Source: Microthyrium microscopicum (Eukaryota > Ascomycota > Dothideomycetes > Microthyriales > Microthyriaceae). From it: 64,000 nucleotides of DNA. Made by a program: the position numbers and the translations under genes. Shown one piece after another: positions 11,249 to 22,535 of this stretch; the first letter of the stretch is position 1, and every line of letters starts with the position of its first letter. The stretch is from NCBI GenBank assembly GCA_010405405.1, contig MU004235.1, forward strand, positions 2,402,372-2,466,371. The letters are read 5' to 3'. The notes below the pieces were generated by a model that saw only the letters and a list, made by a program, of their open reading frames with translations, made no database searches and had not been told where the DNA came from.

Positions 11249-12528
11249 CTATGGTAGCGCATCAACACTCTTGCCATTTACACTCGTACCATTCGCATCT
11301 TTCTTCTCATAGCCTGTAGGCTTCTCAACAACGTCTAGCCATCCCCATTGATCCTCAACACTACCCAATTGCACGCCTCTCAGCGTCGAGAGCAGCTTGT
11401 CGCACACTGGACCAGCATCGTCGCCCTTGAGATAGTCGATCTTGTCTTTATTCGCCCGGCTGGTGATTGACTTGATGGGAACCAGCGCCGCTGCCGTGCC
11501 TGCCGCCATGACTTCCTCAAAGCCCTTAAGTTCAGAGTATGGTATCTAAACATCGTTAGTCAAAGTCACATATAGAGCCACCATAGACTTACCCGTCTCT
11601 TCTCAACGCTCCAGCCAAGACTCTTCGCAATCTCACAGACACTCTCACTAGTCACACTCCTTATGACATTCTTACTATCTGGCACTACCAACGTCTTTCC
11701 CTCGCCGTTTTTCTTGACACCAATGAATCCACTCGTACTGAACTCATCAATCTCGCTCCGCGTCTTGCTGTCCAAATGCAACGTGATACCAAAGCCTTCA
11801 CTACCCGCCTTCTCGCTATGCTTCAGCACTGGCGCATAATTACCACCAATCTTCGCACTGCCAGTACCCTCAGGCGCAGCCCGATCGAAGTCTTCGAGGA
11901 TGAGTGCATCCACTGCCTTTGTTCCATGATAGACGCCAACTGGCATCACAAACACCACGAATGTATACTCGACCGGTGGATTCAACCCTAGTTGCGCAGA
12001 ACTTCCGAACAATAATGGGCGGACATACATCGCTGCACCGCTCTCATGTGGGGGTACAAATTCGGCATTGAGACCAACAGCGAGCTTTACGCACTTGAGG
12101 AAGTGCTCGACAGGTACCTCGGGGATAGAAATGGTGCGCGCGGAATGTTGCATTCGCAAGGCGTTTTGGTCTGGGCGGAAGATGGAGATTTGGCCGGATG
12201 GAGAGCGGAAAGCTTTCATGCCTTCGTAGCATTGTTGGCCGTAGTTCAAGCCGGGGGCCATTGCGTGGATGCGAAGGTAAGGATCGGGGATGAATTGGGG
12301 AGTTGTCCATTGGCCGGTCTTTTTGGAGAAAGTGGACTCGATGTGGCCGTTGCCTATATCATGATCAGTATATTGAGAGGAGAAACAGGAAGTTTGACTT
12401 TGACGAACCTTCGCGGACTTGAAAGCCAACATTGTTCCAGTCTGGTGTTCTGTTAGCACTTTTTGGTAGTCTAGGGAGAGAGTGACGATACCAATGGTGT
12501 TGGTTGGCGGGGGTGGAAACGAAGCCAT
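11249..12528 (-). CDS. Branched-chain amino acid aminotransferase (PLP fold type IV)
   Basis: A class IV aminotransferase transfers the amino group between Leu/Ile/Val and 2-oxoglutarate using PLP. Visible landmarks: LRIHAMAPGLNYGQQCYEGMKAF near the N-terminus, YVRPLLFGSSAQLGL, and AKIGGNYAPVLK, whose first Lys corresponds to the PLP-binding lysine of BCATs. The last exon starts IPYSELKGFEEVMAAGTAA. Intron 2 (11546-11592, GTAAGT..TTAG, phase 0) joins EKRR to IPYSE. A further intron is likely near 12345-12395, where an insertion not expected in the family follows AFKSAKV. A 51-nt intron with a weak GTCAAA donor would restore KVRNGHIES, while the better GTTCGT donor is out of frame. Product is about 390 aa. 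No clear mitochondrial presequence. The best resemblance is to the fungal cytosolic/TOXF-like subgroup, so the substrate may differ from branched-chain acids. Confidence 0.85.
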
Positions 12529-13265
12529 AATTGCGCTTTGAGTCTTGGGGTTTTGTTCGATTTGGGGAGACGTGTGAGGAAGAGAAAGAAGAGTTCAACC
12601 ACCAAAGCACCGTCAGCCTTCGTATTGTGCTTGTCTGGTTACAACCAGGCGGAGGGAGGAGATTGCCGAGATGTTTTGTAAATTTTGGAAGAAAGTGTGA
12701 AGTCACAGCCGATGTCGGAGTCGAGGGTCCTTATTGATCGCCAGGTACGGTTTGCAACGGCATCCCTTCTCCTTCTCCTTCTCCTACTCCTACTCCTAGA
12801 GTACAACTACTGGTTCTCCAACAACGGCCTGTTTGATTGTCAACGTACAGTATATCTGGCCGAGTGACAACTGAAAGTATGTCACTGCAACTCTATGCCT
12901 GGAGATAGAAACACGAGTTAAAAAAAAGCAAATCATCGCTTCATTGAACCTAATAGGTCATGGCTATTCATGCCACCCAGCGCCTGAAAATGCTACGAGA
13001 ACCGCCGTGTAAGACACTAAACAATAATAACCGTCTCATGCGACCTATAAACCACCCGCCAGCCCACCGACCAATATCACTTTCATATCAGTTTCCAAAA
13101 TCGGTTCCAAGATTTCACATCATCATCCTACCATACACCAGGCTTCCCCCAAAGAGATGATCCATGAGCCCCAGCAGTGGCGCACGTCTAATTGTATGAA
13201 TGTTTGTCGGTGATGTTGGTTGCTGAAATCGTTCATGATTGTAGAGTATGTATACGACGCGAAGG
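12529..13265. other. Intergenic stretch between aminotransferase and SWIB genes
   Basis: Holds a pyrimidine microsatellite at 12766-12799, the 5' flank of the aminotransferase gene and the 3' flank of the SWIB gene. Short open frames here lack any recognisable feature. Confidence 0.5.
12766..12799. repeat. CTTCTC/CTACTC microsatellite
   Basis: Six-base repeat of CTTCTC drifting to CTACTC over about 34 bp, upstream of the minus-strand aminotransferase gene. On the coding side it is a GAGAAG tract. Confidence 0.8.
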
Positions 13266-14348
13266 CTACTCGACAATCTCATCGATTGCATAGAGGTTTT
13301 GGCTTAGAATCTTGTTCATGGTGAACATGTGCACAGTATCTTGCTTGAAGACGGAGCGTAGCGCATCATCACAGAGAATTTGTCGTTTGTCGTCCGGCTT
13401 TTGCAGGTTGTTCTCTTTGATATATGCCCAGATTCTCTTGACTGTCTGTGGACGGGAGAGCTAGATACGTATTAGGCACCTTTCCAAATTCACTGAGAGT
13501 ATGTAGCTTACCTGAGTTTCGCCAAGAAGTTGAGCGAGCGGCGGGGATAGACTCATAGGCTTCTATGAAATTGTCAGTATTGTCGCATAAGGTGTTAAGA
13601 GTGTGGGGAGACACGTACGTGAAACCCGCCAGTTCGATTGACTTCTCGTTCAGCACCTGAAGCAGCTTCGCTATCATCATCACTAGTGATTTTCGTCTTG
13701 CTCTTCTTCTTTTTGGGCTTCTCCCTCTTCACCGGCGCCTTGCGCTTGTTGGTACCACCACCACGTGTGCTGCGCGCACGACCATTCTCCTCCGCCTGTA
13801 ATCTAGCAGCCAAAACTGCATCCGCATCTTGTGCTCCGCGAGGTGTGGTCTTTGTGGTTTTCGATGTCTTTTGTTTCTTGACAGGGGGAGGTGATGCGGC
13901 AGTGGAGAAGCTTTCAGAGGACATGGGACGTTTGCCATTGGTAGTGACATGGCCGCCGTCGGTGTCGCCATTGGTGGTGATGGGTGGCTTGTGATCATCG
14001 CTCGTCTCGTTGTTGGGTTCGTTGAAGCTCGCAACGATATCGAACCGTTGCAGGATCAGGGCTTTTAGGGAATACTGCAATGGCGGTTAGTTGCGCATGA
14101 GCGGAGGTTGGAAATATGATCGTATACCTTGTAAGGTGCCAAATCTTGCTTCATCACCTTCTGAACTCCGGCCATGATCTTCTTGGTTGTGATGGTATCG
14201 ATATCGGTTGCGACAAGGATGCCATCGATGATGGTGGTGCATTTTTCCTTCAAGTCTGGCGGCACTGTGGGGTAATGGTTAGTTCTTTGAAACGTTGAAT
14301 ATTCGGAGCTTGCCTCATACATTCCGCGTGTCCTGAGGCCTCCGACAT
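13266..14348 (-). CDS. DEK_C and SWIB/MDM2 domain protein (Tri1/Uaf30-like), 5 exons
   Basis: Exons 14321-14348, 14128-14264, 13619-14074, 13512-13562 and 13266-13460 sum to 867 nt, 288 aa. All introns are 51-56 nt with GT..AG ends. The true start is the ATG at 14348 (MSEASGHAE), split by an intron from LPPDLKEKC. Residues about 14-70 form a DEK_C domain (TIIDGILVATDI... to LKALILQRFD). A long Ser/Lys-rich linker with KKQK and KKKKSK stretches looks like nuclear localisation signals. Residues about 200-285 are a SWIB domain (GGFHKPMSLSP..LAQLLGETQLSRPQTVKRIW... to MFTMNKILSQNLYAIDE). In yeast this architecture is found in Tri1 and Uaf30, the latter in the RNA polymerase I upstream activating factor. 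A nuclear role in rDNA or chromatin is inferred. Confidence 0.92.
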
Positions 14349-15284
14349 GTTGGTCAGCTTTACTGGTAAAGCTGTGCGGTTGTGTCGGAGTTCGGAAATG
14401 GTAAGAAGGGAGGAGACAGAGACAAAAGGCGTGGCTGGGTGGTTATAAGAGCTACTGAGCGGGCAGCAGAGCAAGCGCAATCGACAATGGTGATGTTCCT
14501 GAGAGCAACAACAAGGTGCAGTTGCGAACTGTGTATAGACCGGGACAGCGAAACAATCAGAATATGCTGGGGATGTTGGTCTCGAACAAGGACAGTGAAT
14601 GGTTCGCGGCGGGACGGCTAGTATCCGAAGCGAGACTGGCGTGATTGCGCAGAAGCAGTGCTTGTGGGAAGGAACAAGACAGAAGCAAGCTTAGTGAGAA
14701 TTGCGTTCCTAGCGAAAGGTAGCAAACGAGAGCGATATATGTTGAAGAATAGTAGTTGGTGGTTGAAGTGAACCAAGAGTGTTGGAGTGGGCGTTGAGAG
14801 AGGGTCATGAGCAAGAGCGCGCTAGAGGGCTCATCGGCTGCCTTTCCCATACTACTCTCTCATTGGTTGTTGGGGATTCTTGGCTCAATCTATGAATTCT
14901 CATTGGCTGAAAAGTCTTATAGTCCACCAACCACAGGGACTTGCCTGTTTTGGATCACGATGGTTTCACTAAATCTTCATTTTCTGGCCCCAGCCTCATT
15001 TTTCTCCAGAGGCCACATAGAATACATTTTCACTCGGCCTTATATTTTGCAGCAACATATTCAAGATGCACTTTAACCGTGTCTTCGAAAGACCGTCTCG
15101 ACTATTCTTGTCATGTGAAGCTGTTTCATTGATGCTATTAGTGTCTCCCAATGAAGATTACAAAAATGTCTTCATTATGATTCGAATTATCTAGTTATAT
15201 GCTACAAACTATACGCTCAAATATATGCCTTTTCGCATCGTGAGACATTAACAGATTCCTCCGACAGACAGCCAAGACTGTCCA
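14349..15284. other. Intergenic stretch, promoter side of the SWIB gene
   Basis: Upstream of the SWIB gene and downstream of the ankyrin-CorA gene, both on the minus strand. Open frames here are short and featureless. No RNA gene or repeat recognised. Confidence 0.5.
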
Positions 15285-18200
15285 TTAAATCTCCTGACTG
15301 AGCCTTGCGCGCTCCCTCTCGATGGGCGTCCCAAAGCGAATATGCGCCGCCGCTCCACCAGTCGTTGAACTCAATCGACTGCGATCCGTCCGATCACTCA
15401 GCGGACTCAGGTCTCTCACCATACTAGTCCTGGGCGGATCTTCAAACATTCCTCTATCCCTGCCCTTCTCATCTGAGGAAAATCGACTCTCACTGTATCG
15501 CTTTGCGCTCACCGCGTCCTCTAGTCTTCCTCTGGTAGACTCCTTGTGTCCGAAAAGGCGTCGCCATGTCCGTTTTACCAAGCCGAACACATCATCTACG
15601 CTGAAGGCGAGCACGACGAGTGGAATGGTGAGGCCGAAGCCAATACCAAACATATACTTGGCTACATAGCCCAGTGGCATGCTCTGCTGTCCATTCTCTT
15701 TAGGAAATTCTTGGATGTTGATGGCGAAGACAGCAGCGATGAATGAAAGCGGGAGAAAGATAATAGTGACGATAGTAAACACCATGATCGTCTGTCCTTG
15801 CCTCGCCGTCAGTGCAGCTTGGTCGCGGGCAAACCGTGCCTCAAAGGCGTTTGCATGCTTCTGCTTCAAATCCAAAAGATGCGTCAACGACGAGTAGATA
15901 AGCTGCGCTTGCTGATCCATTCTTATGATATCATTCAAATGCACATCAATCAGCTTCATCTGGTCCTTGACACGTTTTCGATATTCACTAGCTTCTTCGG
16001 ATCGTTTGCCGCCGCCAATTTCGTCAGAAATGTGGTCTGCTAAGTTTGGGAGCACGTTCATTTGGGACTGCAGGACTTTTTTGATGATGCCGAGTTCATC
16101 GCGGATGTCTTTGATCTCGGCCAGTAGTTTTGACTCACGCCGGATGTCTAGGAGTGTGTCGACGAACATGGGATCGTTTATGTCATCATCACCAGCCCCT
16201 GAGCCCATCAGCATCCGTCGACGACTTTGTCGGTTCTCGTGGAGCCAGGATGCCGCGCGCTGACTGGCTTCATTAAAACGCTCAAAGAGCACGGTTTCTT
16301 GGTTTGTAACGTGTCCGATGGAGGCGTCAAACATGTCCATGAACTGATAGTTTTCATTGTCCAGTCTATGTCTATCAAAGACACCCGAGCACCGGCCGGT
16401 GATAAGCATGGCAAGATCATACACTGATTCAACCGGTGGGCGGGTTTTAGCATTCATGTCCTCGATGATGCCGTCTAGAACGTTGAGTGGGTCGTTCTTG
16501 GGCTGTTGCCAGCGTTGCGGGAAGGAAGTTATGACAAGTTCTTTGCTGATGATCCAGAGCCAGAGTTGATCTACCATGAAGACTTTGCGCTCTAAATCGT
16601 GGCGTTCGCAGTATCGGTAGACTACTTGGTCTTGGTCGCGGAGAGATGTATCGATTGAGCTGTAGTAGGATTGATCCAGAGTGCGTCTGGCATGGAGGCC
16701 GGGAGAGTGGTTTATGTATGCTTGGATTAATAGGTCGTCGGACGTGGGTGCATCGGGTGAGATTAATGATGGGTCGTTGGATATGTATGATCGCCTTATT
16801 GCTCGGCTCATTTTGGCTCTTGACGTATCGGATTCATAATGAAGATATGGCATCTTCACGAATTAGCCAGTGTCATTATTGAGGACTGAAGACATCCATA
16901 ACTTACGAAAAGCACAACTTTTCCACTAGCAGTTATACCACGCGGAGGTGTCTTAATGCCAGTACTCTTGTCGCCTCCTTTGTTTCCCTTCCCAGTCGTT
17001 TGACTATTGCTTTGGTTATTACGAGCTGGTGAATCTGATTTTGCTCCTTTCTTATTATGTCGTTCTGCAAACTTTTCTGCTTTCGACTTTTTCTTCTCCT
17101 TTTCCTTCTCTGGCTTTGGTGAGGGTGATGGCGAACGTGGTTCTTTCCCGGCTTCTGTCCCCTTTTCTGGGAGAAGTGTAGTAGACCCTTTCATTGGAGT
17201 TGCCGCTTCAATTGTGATTTTCGGCGTACTAGACGGCCCAACTGAGCTACCTTCCTGTATCACTACTTTCTCAATTGGTAGCATATAAGCTTTCGGATTC
17301 GTCATAGCTGGAATCCGCTGGCAAAAAGTGCGCATGTAATTAGCATGCACTTCCTTGCCGCGATGTTCCTGCGCAAAACATTTCCCCAACGCTTTGAAGT
17401 CCTCAATCTCACGATGTCCACTCTCAACAAAAGATTTCGTAAGTGCTGCTTCGACCCAAGCCAAGTTGTTCGCTGGCATATGGATCCATCGAAATGTCGG
17501 TCGTACCTTGACGTTGCGCACTTGTGTTGGGATTTTTGGCTTGTCGGTACCTTTGTCCCAGCCGTAGAGCAAGTCATACACTGAATTTTTGAGAACTCGC
17601 TGTTTACGCTCGCGCGGCACAACATCGATACCAAAGTCAACAATTGTCGCTTCGAAAGCCTCGCATGCTTCTTTTGCTGCTGCGCTTAGGCGACCGCCGT
17701 TCTTTACAGGCGATAGCATATACACGATGCTTCGGTGGCCTTGTTCAGCAGCGCTTATCAAGGGCGTTCGGTTGAATGCATCTTTGACCGATAATCTTGC
17801 TTCCGGCCGTGCGATGAGTTTCTCGACGATCGTTTCGTGCCCATTCTGCGAGGCCCAATGCAATGCCGTCATACCGTTTGACAACTCCGCGTTGACCAAC
17901 GCGCCAGCTCCCAGTAATTTTGCGACCAGCGTATCATAGCCCTTTTCAGCAGCAGTATGTAAAGGTGTCCAGCCTCCATCGCTGATGACCCGTGGGTTTG
18001 CACCTCGCGATAAAAGCAGGGTCACAATATCTTCATGATTTTTCTCCGTCGCAAACGCCAGCGCTGTCCGCCCACGGTTATTGCCACTATTCCACCGTCA
18101 GCAAATACTTCTATTGGCTCAGGATTGTGACATACGCTTCCATGTTAACACCAAACTCCAACAACACCCTCACCAACTCCAGTTTATTCGTATCCGCAGC

Positions 18201-18868
18201 CCAGATCAATGCCGTCCTCTTCCCTGCATCTCTTGCCTCAACGTCCGCACCCTTCTCCAACAAATACTTCACCACGCCCTCGTGTACTGTCGTCCACCCT
18301 CTATTCATCTTCTCCGCCGCCAAATGCACCAACGCCGTCCGTCCCTCTCGGTCCCGCGCATTAACCTCACATCCTGCGTCAAGCAATATCTTCAAGGCCT
18401 CCACATAGCCCCTCAGCACTACCGGAAACAAACTTGTCCTCCCATATCGGTCTCTCGCCTCCACATTCGCGCCATGCTTCAGAAGCGCCTTGACAACGCT
18501 CAAATGACCATTCTCAGCAGCGCGGTATAGTGCCGCGACCTCGCTGTCTTTACGCGCATCGACTACCGCGCCGGCGGACAGGAGTGTAGATGTAAGGCCG
18601 ATGTTACCACGGGCAGCAACGCGCTGGAGTCCTTGGCGCAAGGCGTCGCGGTCGCGGGGATGCGTCCAGGTGTGTTCAGGGTCAGAGAGAAGTGCCCGGA
18701 CGGCAGGCTCGTTGCCGGATGCTAGAGCACATTAGCGTCAGCAACTCAAGACAGAGCTGGCAGCGCTCGGGGGTGATGTTTGTAGGATGGAGAGGGTATT
18801 TGCTTACCACAGGCGTGGATGAGACGGGTGTGACGAGTTTCGGGAGCGTTGGAGCCGACGGATGACAT
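15285..18868 (-). CDS. Ankyrin-repeat / CorA-like magnesium transporter fusion, 4 exons
   Basis: Exons 18808-18868, 18136-18721, 16907-18086 and 15285-16853 sum to 3396 nt, 1131 aa. Junctions read HACASGNEP, NMEAGNNRGRT and KVVLFMPYLHYE, all in frame. N-terminal half: at least seven ankyrin repeats (for example LYRAAENGHLSVVKALLKHG, TPLHTAAEKGYDTLVAKLL). Then a lysine/proline-rich low-complexity linker at about residues 490-600. The C-terminal half starting MPYLHYESD is a CorA-like domain with a long cytosolic helical region and two membrane spans (about 964-987 and 1004-1028). The pore-proximal GMN signature after TM1 reads AIN here, followed by IQEFP. This fusion is known from fungal genomes. 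It probably resides in a membrane and conducts divalent cations, with ankyrin repeats for partner binding. Without splicing it looks like three separate genes, which is misleading. Confidence 0.9.
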
Positions 18869-20134
18869 GACGGCTAGCGATTCGACATTTCGGATAGTGG
18901 AGGTCGACGGTGTAGGTGTCGATAGGATTTTTAGTGGTGAGGATTGTTGTTGCGACTCGAAGATTTGCAAAGGGATGGGATGGGATGGCTTGGCTTGCGG
19001 TAGTGGCGTGCAGGTGGCGTCTTACATGCATGTGGGGATCACAGGGGTAGCTTGAGAAGGTGATGAGTTTGGTGATACAGATATTGGATGCATTAGGTAT
19101 AGAGGGGTGGAAAATCTTTATACTAGAATATAAAGAGAAGGTAACTTGGCGCCATGTTTGGTCATACAATGAAGTTGAGTCTCCCTGACTATCAAGATCT
19201 TGATGTATTGGAAGTTTAAAGTCCTGGTGTTAGCGTCCCACTTGCGACTCAAGACTTCAGCGCAGCAGAACGGGAACATTCGCCGAGATAGGTACCATTG
19301 CGAGAGATGCAAATTGAGGTCGGTTTCGCAAGCCAAATTCGCAAAGATGGAGCTGAAGTAAACATACCTAGGTACAGAGGCTCAGGGAGTTTCAAGTCAG
19401 AAATCGATCCAGGTCGTCTCGTGGATTCCACCAGACGTTCAATATCAAAAGAACATCAATGAAATCATCATGCAGCGCATTCTGATTGGCTGAATGCTCC
19501 CATCACCTCTCAACTTCAGCCCTTCCGTCTCATCTTCACCTACAACGGGACCATCGTTTTCATGGTTCTTTCGATATCAATAAGAACATTATAATACGCA
19601 AAAGATTGGATTAAGTATTTTCCATAATGGTGCCCGTTGAAAAACAAATAAACTCTCAAAAGATATGGCGGTGCCTTGCAGGACTAAATCAGTGACCATT
19701 GGGACAAAACCTCTATCCACACTCTAAAATTTCGGTTTACCCAAAGGTTTGAGAGGGGGAATCCTCAAGGTAAGAGAACCCGCCGTCTTTTATTACGTGT
19801 ATGATGCGCCCCAAGTTAGTATGGTCGTCATAAACGTAGGCTACGAAATTTCGTTCTCCGTTAAACAACCCTGTCGCTCAAATGCCATAGGAGAAACTTA
19901 CAATCAAACAGTATATAACTAGCAACTGAATTTCCAATTGCAGATGATCACTCAATAAATTGGTGAACACTGCCCTTACAGATGATTTTACTAGGTGACA
20001 AATTTTCTCCTGTTCCAAGAAACTGGCGGAAACATCATTTCACAAAATTTAAAGCTCCGACCCTATAAAAAACCTATGGTGGTCTGGTTCTCTACGCTCA
20101 TTAATCATCGTCCTCTTCACAACATATTGCAATA
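18869..20134. other. Intergenic stretch of about 1.3 kb, divergent promoter region
   Basis: Separates the minus-strand ankyrin-CorA gene from the plus-strand F-box-like gene. Apart from the TATA-like box near 20064 nothing stands out. Short open frames are featureless. Confidence 0.5.
20064..20070 (+). promoter_or_regulatory. TATA-like box of the F-box-like gene
   Basis: TATAAAA lies 65 bp upstream of the ATG at 20135, a plausible core-promoter distance in filamentous fungi. Confidence 0.45.
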
Positions 20135-21028
20135 ATGGTAAGAATCGTTTCGTTTGGAACGTTGGTGAGAAGAACATGCAATCCAACAGATCATCCCGCT
20201 TCAATTCCCAAAGCCGGCCACACCCGTCTCTTGTTAGTGCCAGCTGAGATCAGGGGTATTATATACGAGATGTGTGATACTCCTGCCCTGTGGGCATTGA
20301 TGCGAACTAGTTCCGGTTTGCGAGCAGAGACATGGCGATTTTTCTGGAAGTTAAAGAACATAAGCTATGTAATCCGAAAGACAGAGCCAGCAAACCAACC
20401 GCCAGCCAGAAATCGTAAAAGTTCAACTACAGGGACCAGTCGCTACGGTATAGACCTTCCAGATGTTGTATTCCTAGGAAACCTTGCAGATCACCAGATA
20501 TTGAACGTTCCGCGCCGTTTTCGTGTTCGTTATTGTTGCTACGATGAAATGTATTACAATGACCAAAGGATCGAAAGCGAACCCTTTAACGAAATCCCGG
20601 TACAATTCGAGCCGGGGTTTCTTCCCGGCGATACATACATTGCGACAAATTCCCTGGCGCTTCGGACCATAAAGACCGATCAGCTAATTTACTGGACTGA
20701 CAGCATTGATGGCATCGGGCCCCCACTTACAAAAGGAGATCTAGCTGCGTCAGCATCATCGTTCTCACGCCCTCAGTTTCACTTTCATAGTTATGTACAT
20801 TGGAGACTGTCCAAGAGACAAGTAGCTGGATGGCTGAGACGCTGTCGTGATGAATGGAAAGAACCTGAGGATAGAGCGGAGCAGCGGGTACATGTATTTG
20901 TACCGGTTCACCGTTCGGAACGTGACGATGCTGAAAATCACTTAGCGTGTATCATTGATCAGTATCAAGACCACGTGCTTCTTCTGACAGAAAGAATATT
21001 AGCCCAAGGTGATGAAAGAGTGAGTTAA
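20135..21028 (+). CDS. F-box-like hypothetical protein
   Basis: Intronless 297-aa frame. The segment RLLLVPAEIRGIIYEMCDTPALWALMRTSSGLRAETWRFFW has the Leu-Pro-x-Glu-[IL]-[RI] opening and helix pattern of the many short fungal F-box-like proteins, which typically link substrates to Skp1. The rest is unassigned: a Tyr-rich middle (RYCCYDEMYYND) and a C-terminal region rich in Arg/Glu and His. No signal peptide or membrane span. ATG is directly followed by GTAAGA, but using it as a donor (to CCAACAG) breaks the frame, so the uninterrupted reading is preferred. A related broken copy follows 600 bp downstream. The F-box assignment is an inference from pattern only. Confidence 0.6.
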   Translation: MVRIVSFGTLVRRTCNPTDHPASIPKAGHTRLLLVPAEIRGIIYEMCDTPALWALMRTSSGLRAETWRFFWKLKNISYVIRKTEPANQPPARNRKSSTTGTSRYGIDLPDVVFLGNLADHQILNVPRRFRVRYCCYDEMYYNDQRIESEPFNEIPVQFEPGFLPGDTYIATNSLALRTIKTDQLIYWTDSIDGIGPPLTKGDLAASASSFSRPQFHFHSYVHWRLSKRQVAGWLRRCRDEWKEPEDRAEQRVHVFVPVHRSERDDAENHLACIIDQYQDHVLLLTERILAQGDERVS

Positions 21029-21634
21029 AAACGAACATTACCTCTTACTATGACTAATAGTGCAAGTTTGGGTTCCAAGAAAACATGATGATTTTGCCCC
21101 ACTTCACAATGAGGGAAGACTGGCTTGACTGGGCAAGATATTCGTTGCCACTTCGCCGTTGGTAAAAAGACTGCGTTAGAGATCAGCTAGATATTAGCAA
21201 ATGGCATCTCAAAGTGTGCGGCTATAAGCATAACTCACTTAACATTGATAAAGTGATGTAGTGATCTATGCACCGCAGCCACTTAATGAAGAATACCAGC
21301 TTTTTTGATGTTACAGTCTAATATAAGAGTACTTACAGAGGCGTGTTTTTCTACACTTTAGCCATGTCTTTTGCGGTGACCTTTAAATCAAGTACTCTCA
21401 TAGAACATCTTAAGGAGCAATACCCTAGACACCTTTCCGGATCACTCGTCTGCAAAACCCAGCCCATAAATTGCACTATCTCGCCCAGATACGCACATGG
21501 TTCCTCTGCTGCTACAGCTCCATACCTGTCTTGATCCAAGAAACAAAGAGACAGTTTTACCCCGTTGCGGCCCTATCCGGAGCACACAGCCATCACATAC
21601 CCACAGATAAGTTGTACGGAATTCAAACTCACCT
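21029..21634. other. Spacer between the F-box-like gene and its broken paralogue
   Basis: No supported gene. Open frames at 21343-21534 and 21471-21659 overlap in conflicting frames and show no recognisable domain. Part of 21540-21634 may be a 5' remnant of the downstream paralogue. Confidence 0.45.
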
Positions 21635-22264
21635 ATGGGTCCAACCTTTCCACTGCTAGCTGAGATCCGCAACATGATATACCAGCATCTGGACATGAGC
21701 GCTCTATTTGCACTAATGCGTAAGTCGCGCTCTCTTCGGGAGGAGACCCGTCAACTATTCTTTGCCGTCGGGAATGTGCGATATGTCGTCTACATTACCA
21801 GAGACATGGGTACACTTACCGACGAACCATCGATGCATTTCCTACAGAGCCTGAATCAGGCAAAGGAGCTACAACTCGCCGAGGAGCGACGGACTAGAAT
21901 ATATACAGCAAGGACTGATGACATGTTTCCCAATCGGGTAATTCGAGCATGGAGGATGGGACCTAGTTGTGAAGCCTGGCCACAGAGAGCACATAGCATA
22001 TGGAGAATGCAACGAAGACGCCGGGCGGTCCTATACTTTGGAGAGCAAAATGGCATCGATCTATAAAGCGATGAGGACTATAGTGCTACAGAAAAAGAGA
22101 GGAGGCAGGATATCGGAAATCGCTTGAAGATCAGCATAGGCATGAATAATTATTCCGGGATAATTTACGAAGGGCAAGCGCGATTGTACGAGCCGGTGGA
22201 AGATTGGCTTATGGGCCGATGGCTGTTTGGCAATCGAGGTGGAATCTGGAGGGTCAACAGCTGA
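21635..22264 (+). pseudogene. F-box-like paralogue interrupted by an in-frame stop
   Basis: The start PLLAEIRNMIYQHLDMSALFALMRKSRSLREETRQLFFAVGNVRYVVYI aligns by eye with the gene at 20135 (PAEIRGIIYEM..ALWALMRTSSGLRAETWRFFW..NISYVI), so the two are tandem paralogues. The frame stops at TAA 22064-22066, yet reading on in the same frame gives 65 further codons of ordinary protein-like sequence (SDEDYSATEKERRRQDIGNRL... to GRWLFGNRGGIWRVNS) up to TGA at 22264. A CAA-to-TAA change would explain it. It could instead be a genuine shorter protein of 143 aa. I favour a recent nonsense mutation. Confidence 0.55.
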
Positions 22265-22438
22265 AATCTTTGATAAGCGAAAGTTTAATAACCCCTTCGG
22301 CGTTTTATAAAGTGTACCAAGCAATTTCAAGCTCGTGATGGCCAACCTTACTTACAAAGGAATAGCTAACCCACTTCCCGTCGTCGTACCATAAGGAAAT
22401 TATACGGAACTTAAGGAACCAAGCAGAAATCTATTATA

Positions 22439-22465
22439 TAGCGCTAACGTAATCCGTTAGCGCTA
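22439..22465. repeat. Perfect 11-bp hairpin
   Basis: TAGCGCTAACG, spacer TAATC, CGTTAGCGCTA. Perfect arms 27 bp end to end. Location between the broken paralogue and the small open frame at 22536. Could be a terminator-like fold or a transposon footprint. Function unknown. Confidence 0.7.
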
Positions 22466-22535
22466 CATAAGAACCACTGATTGTTAAGTAACACCTTACC
22501 TAACTAAGCGACGGATCAGGGTCTTATTATTACGG

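Noticed and set aside
10953-11312. Plus-strand 119-aa open frame
   Set aside because: Antisense to the 3' exon of the aminotransferase for its second half and featureless in the first half.
16856-18025. Separate ankyrin gene next to a separate CorA gene
   Set aside because: A phase-compatible GTAAGT..GAAG intron (16854-16906) joins VVLF to MPYLHYE, the usual fusion point, so they are one gene.
20138-20189. Intron directly after the start codon (ATG|GTAAGA..CAACAG) in the F-box-like gene
   Set aside because: Its 52-nt removal shifts the frame, while the unspliced reading is open and consistent.
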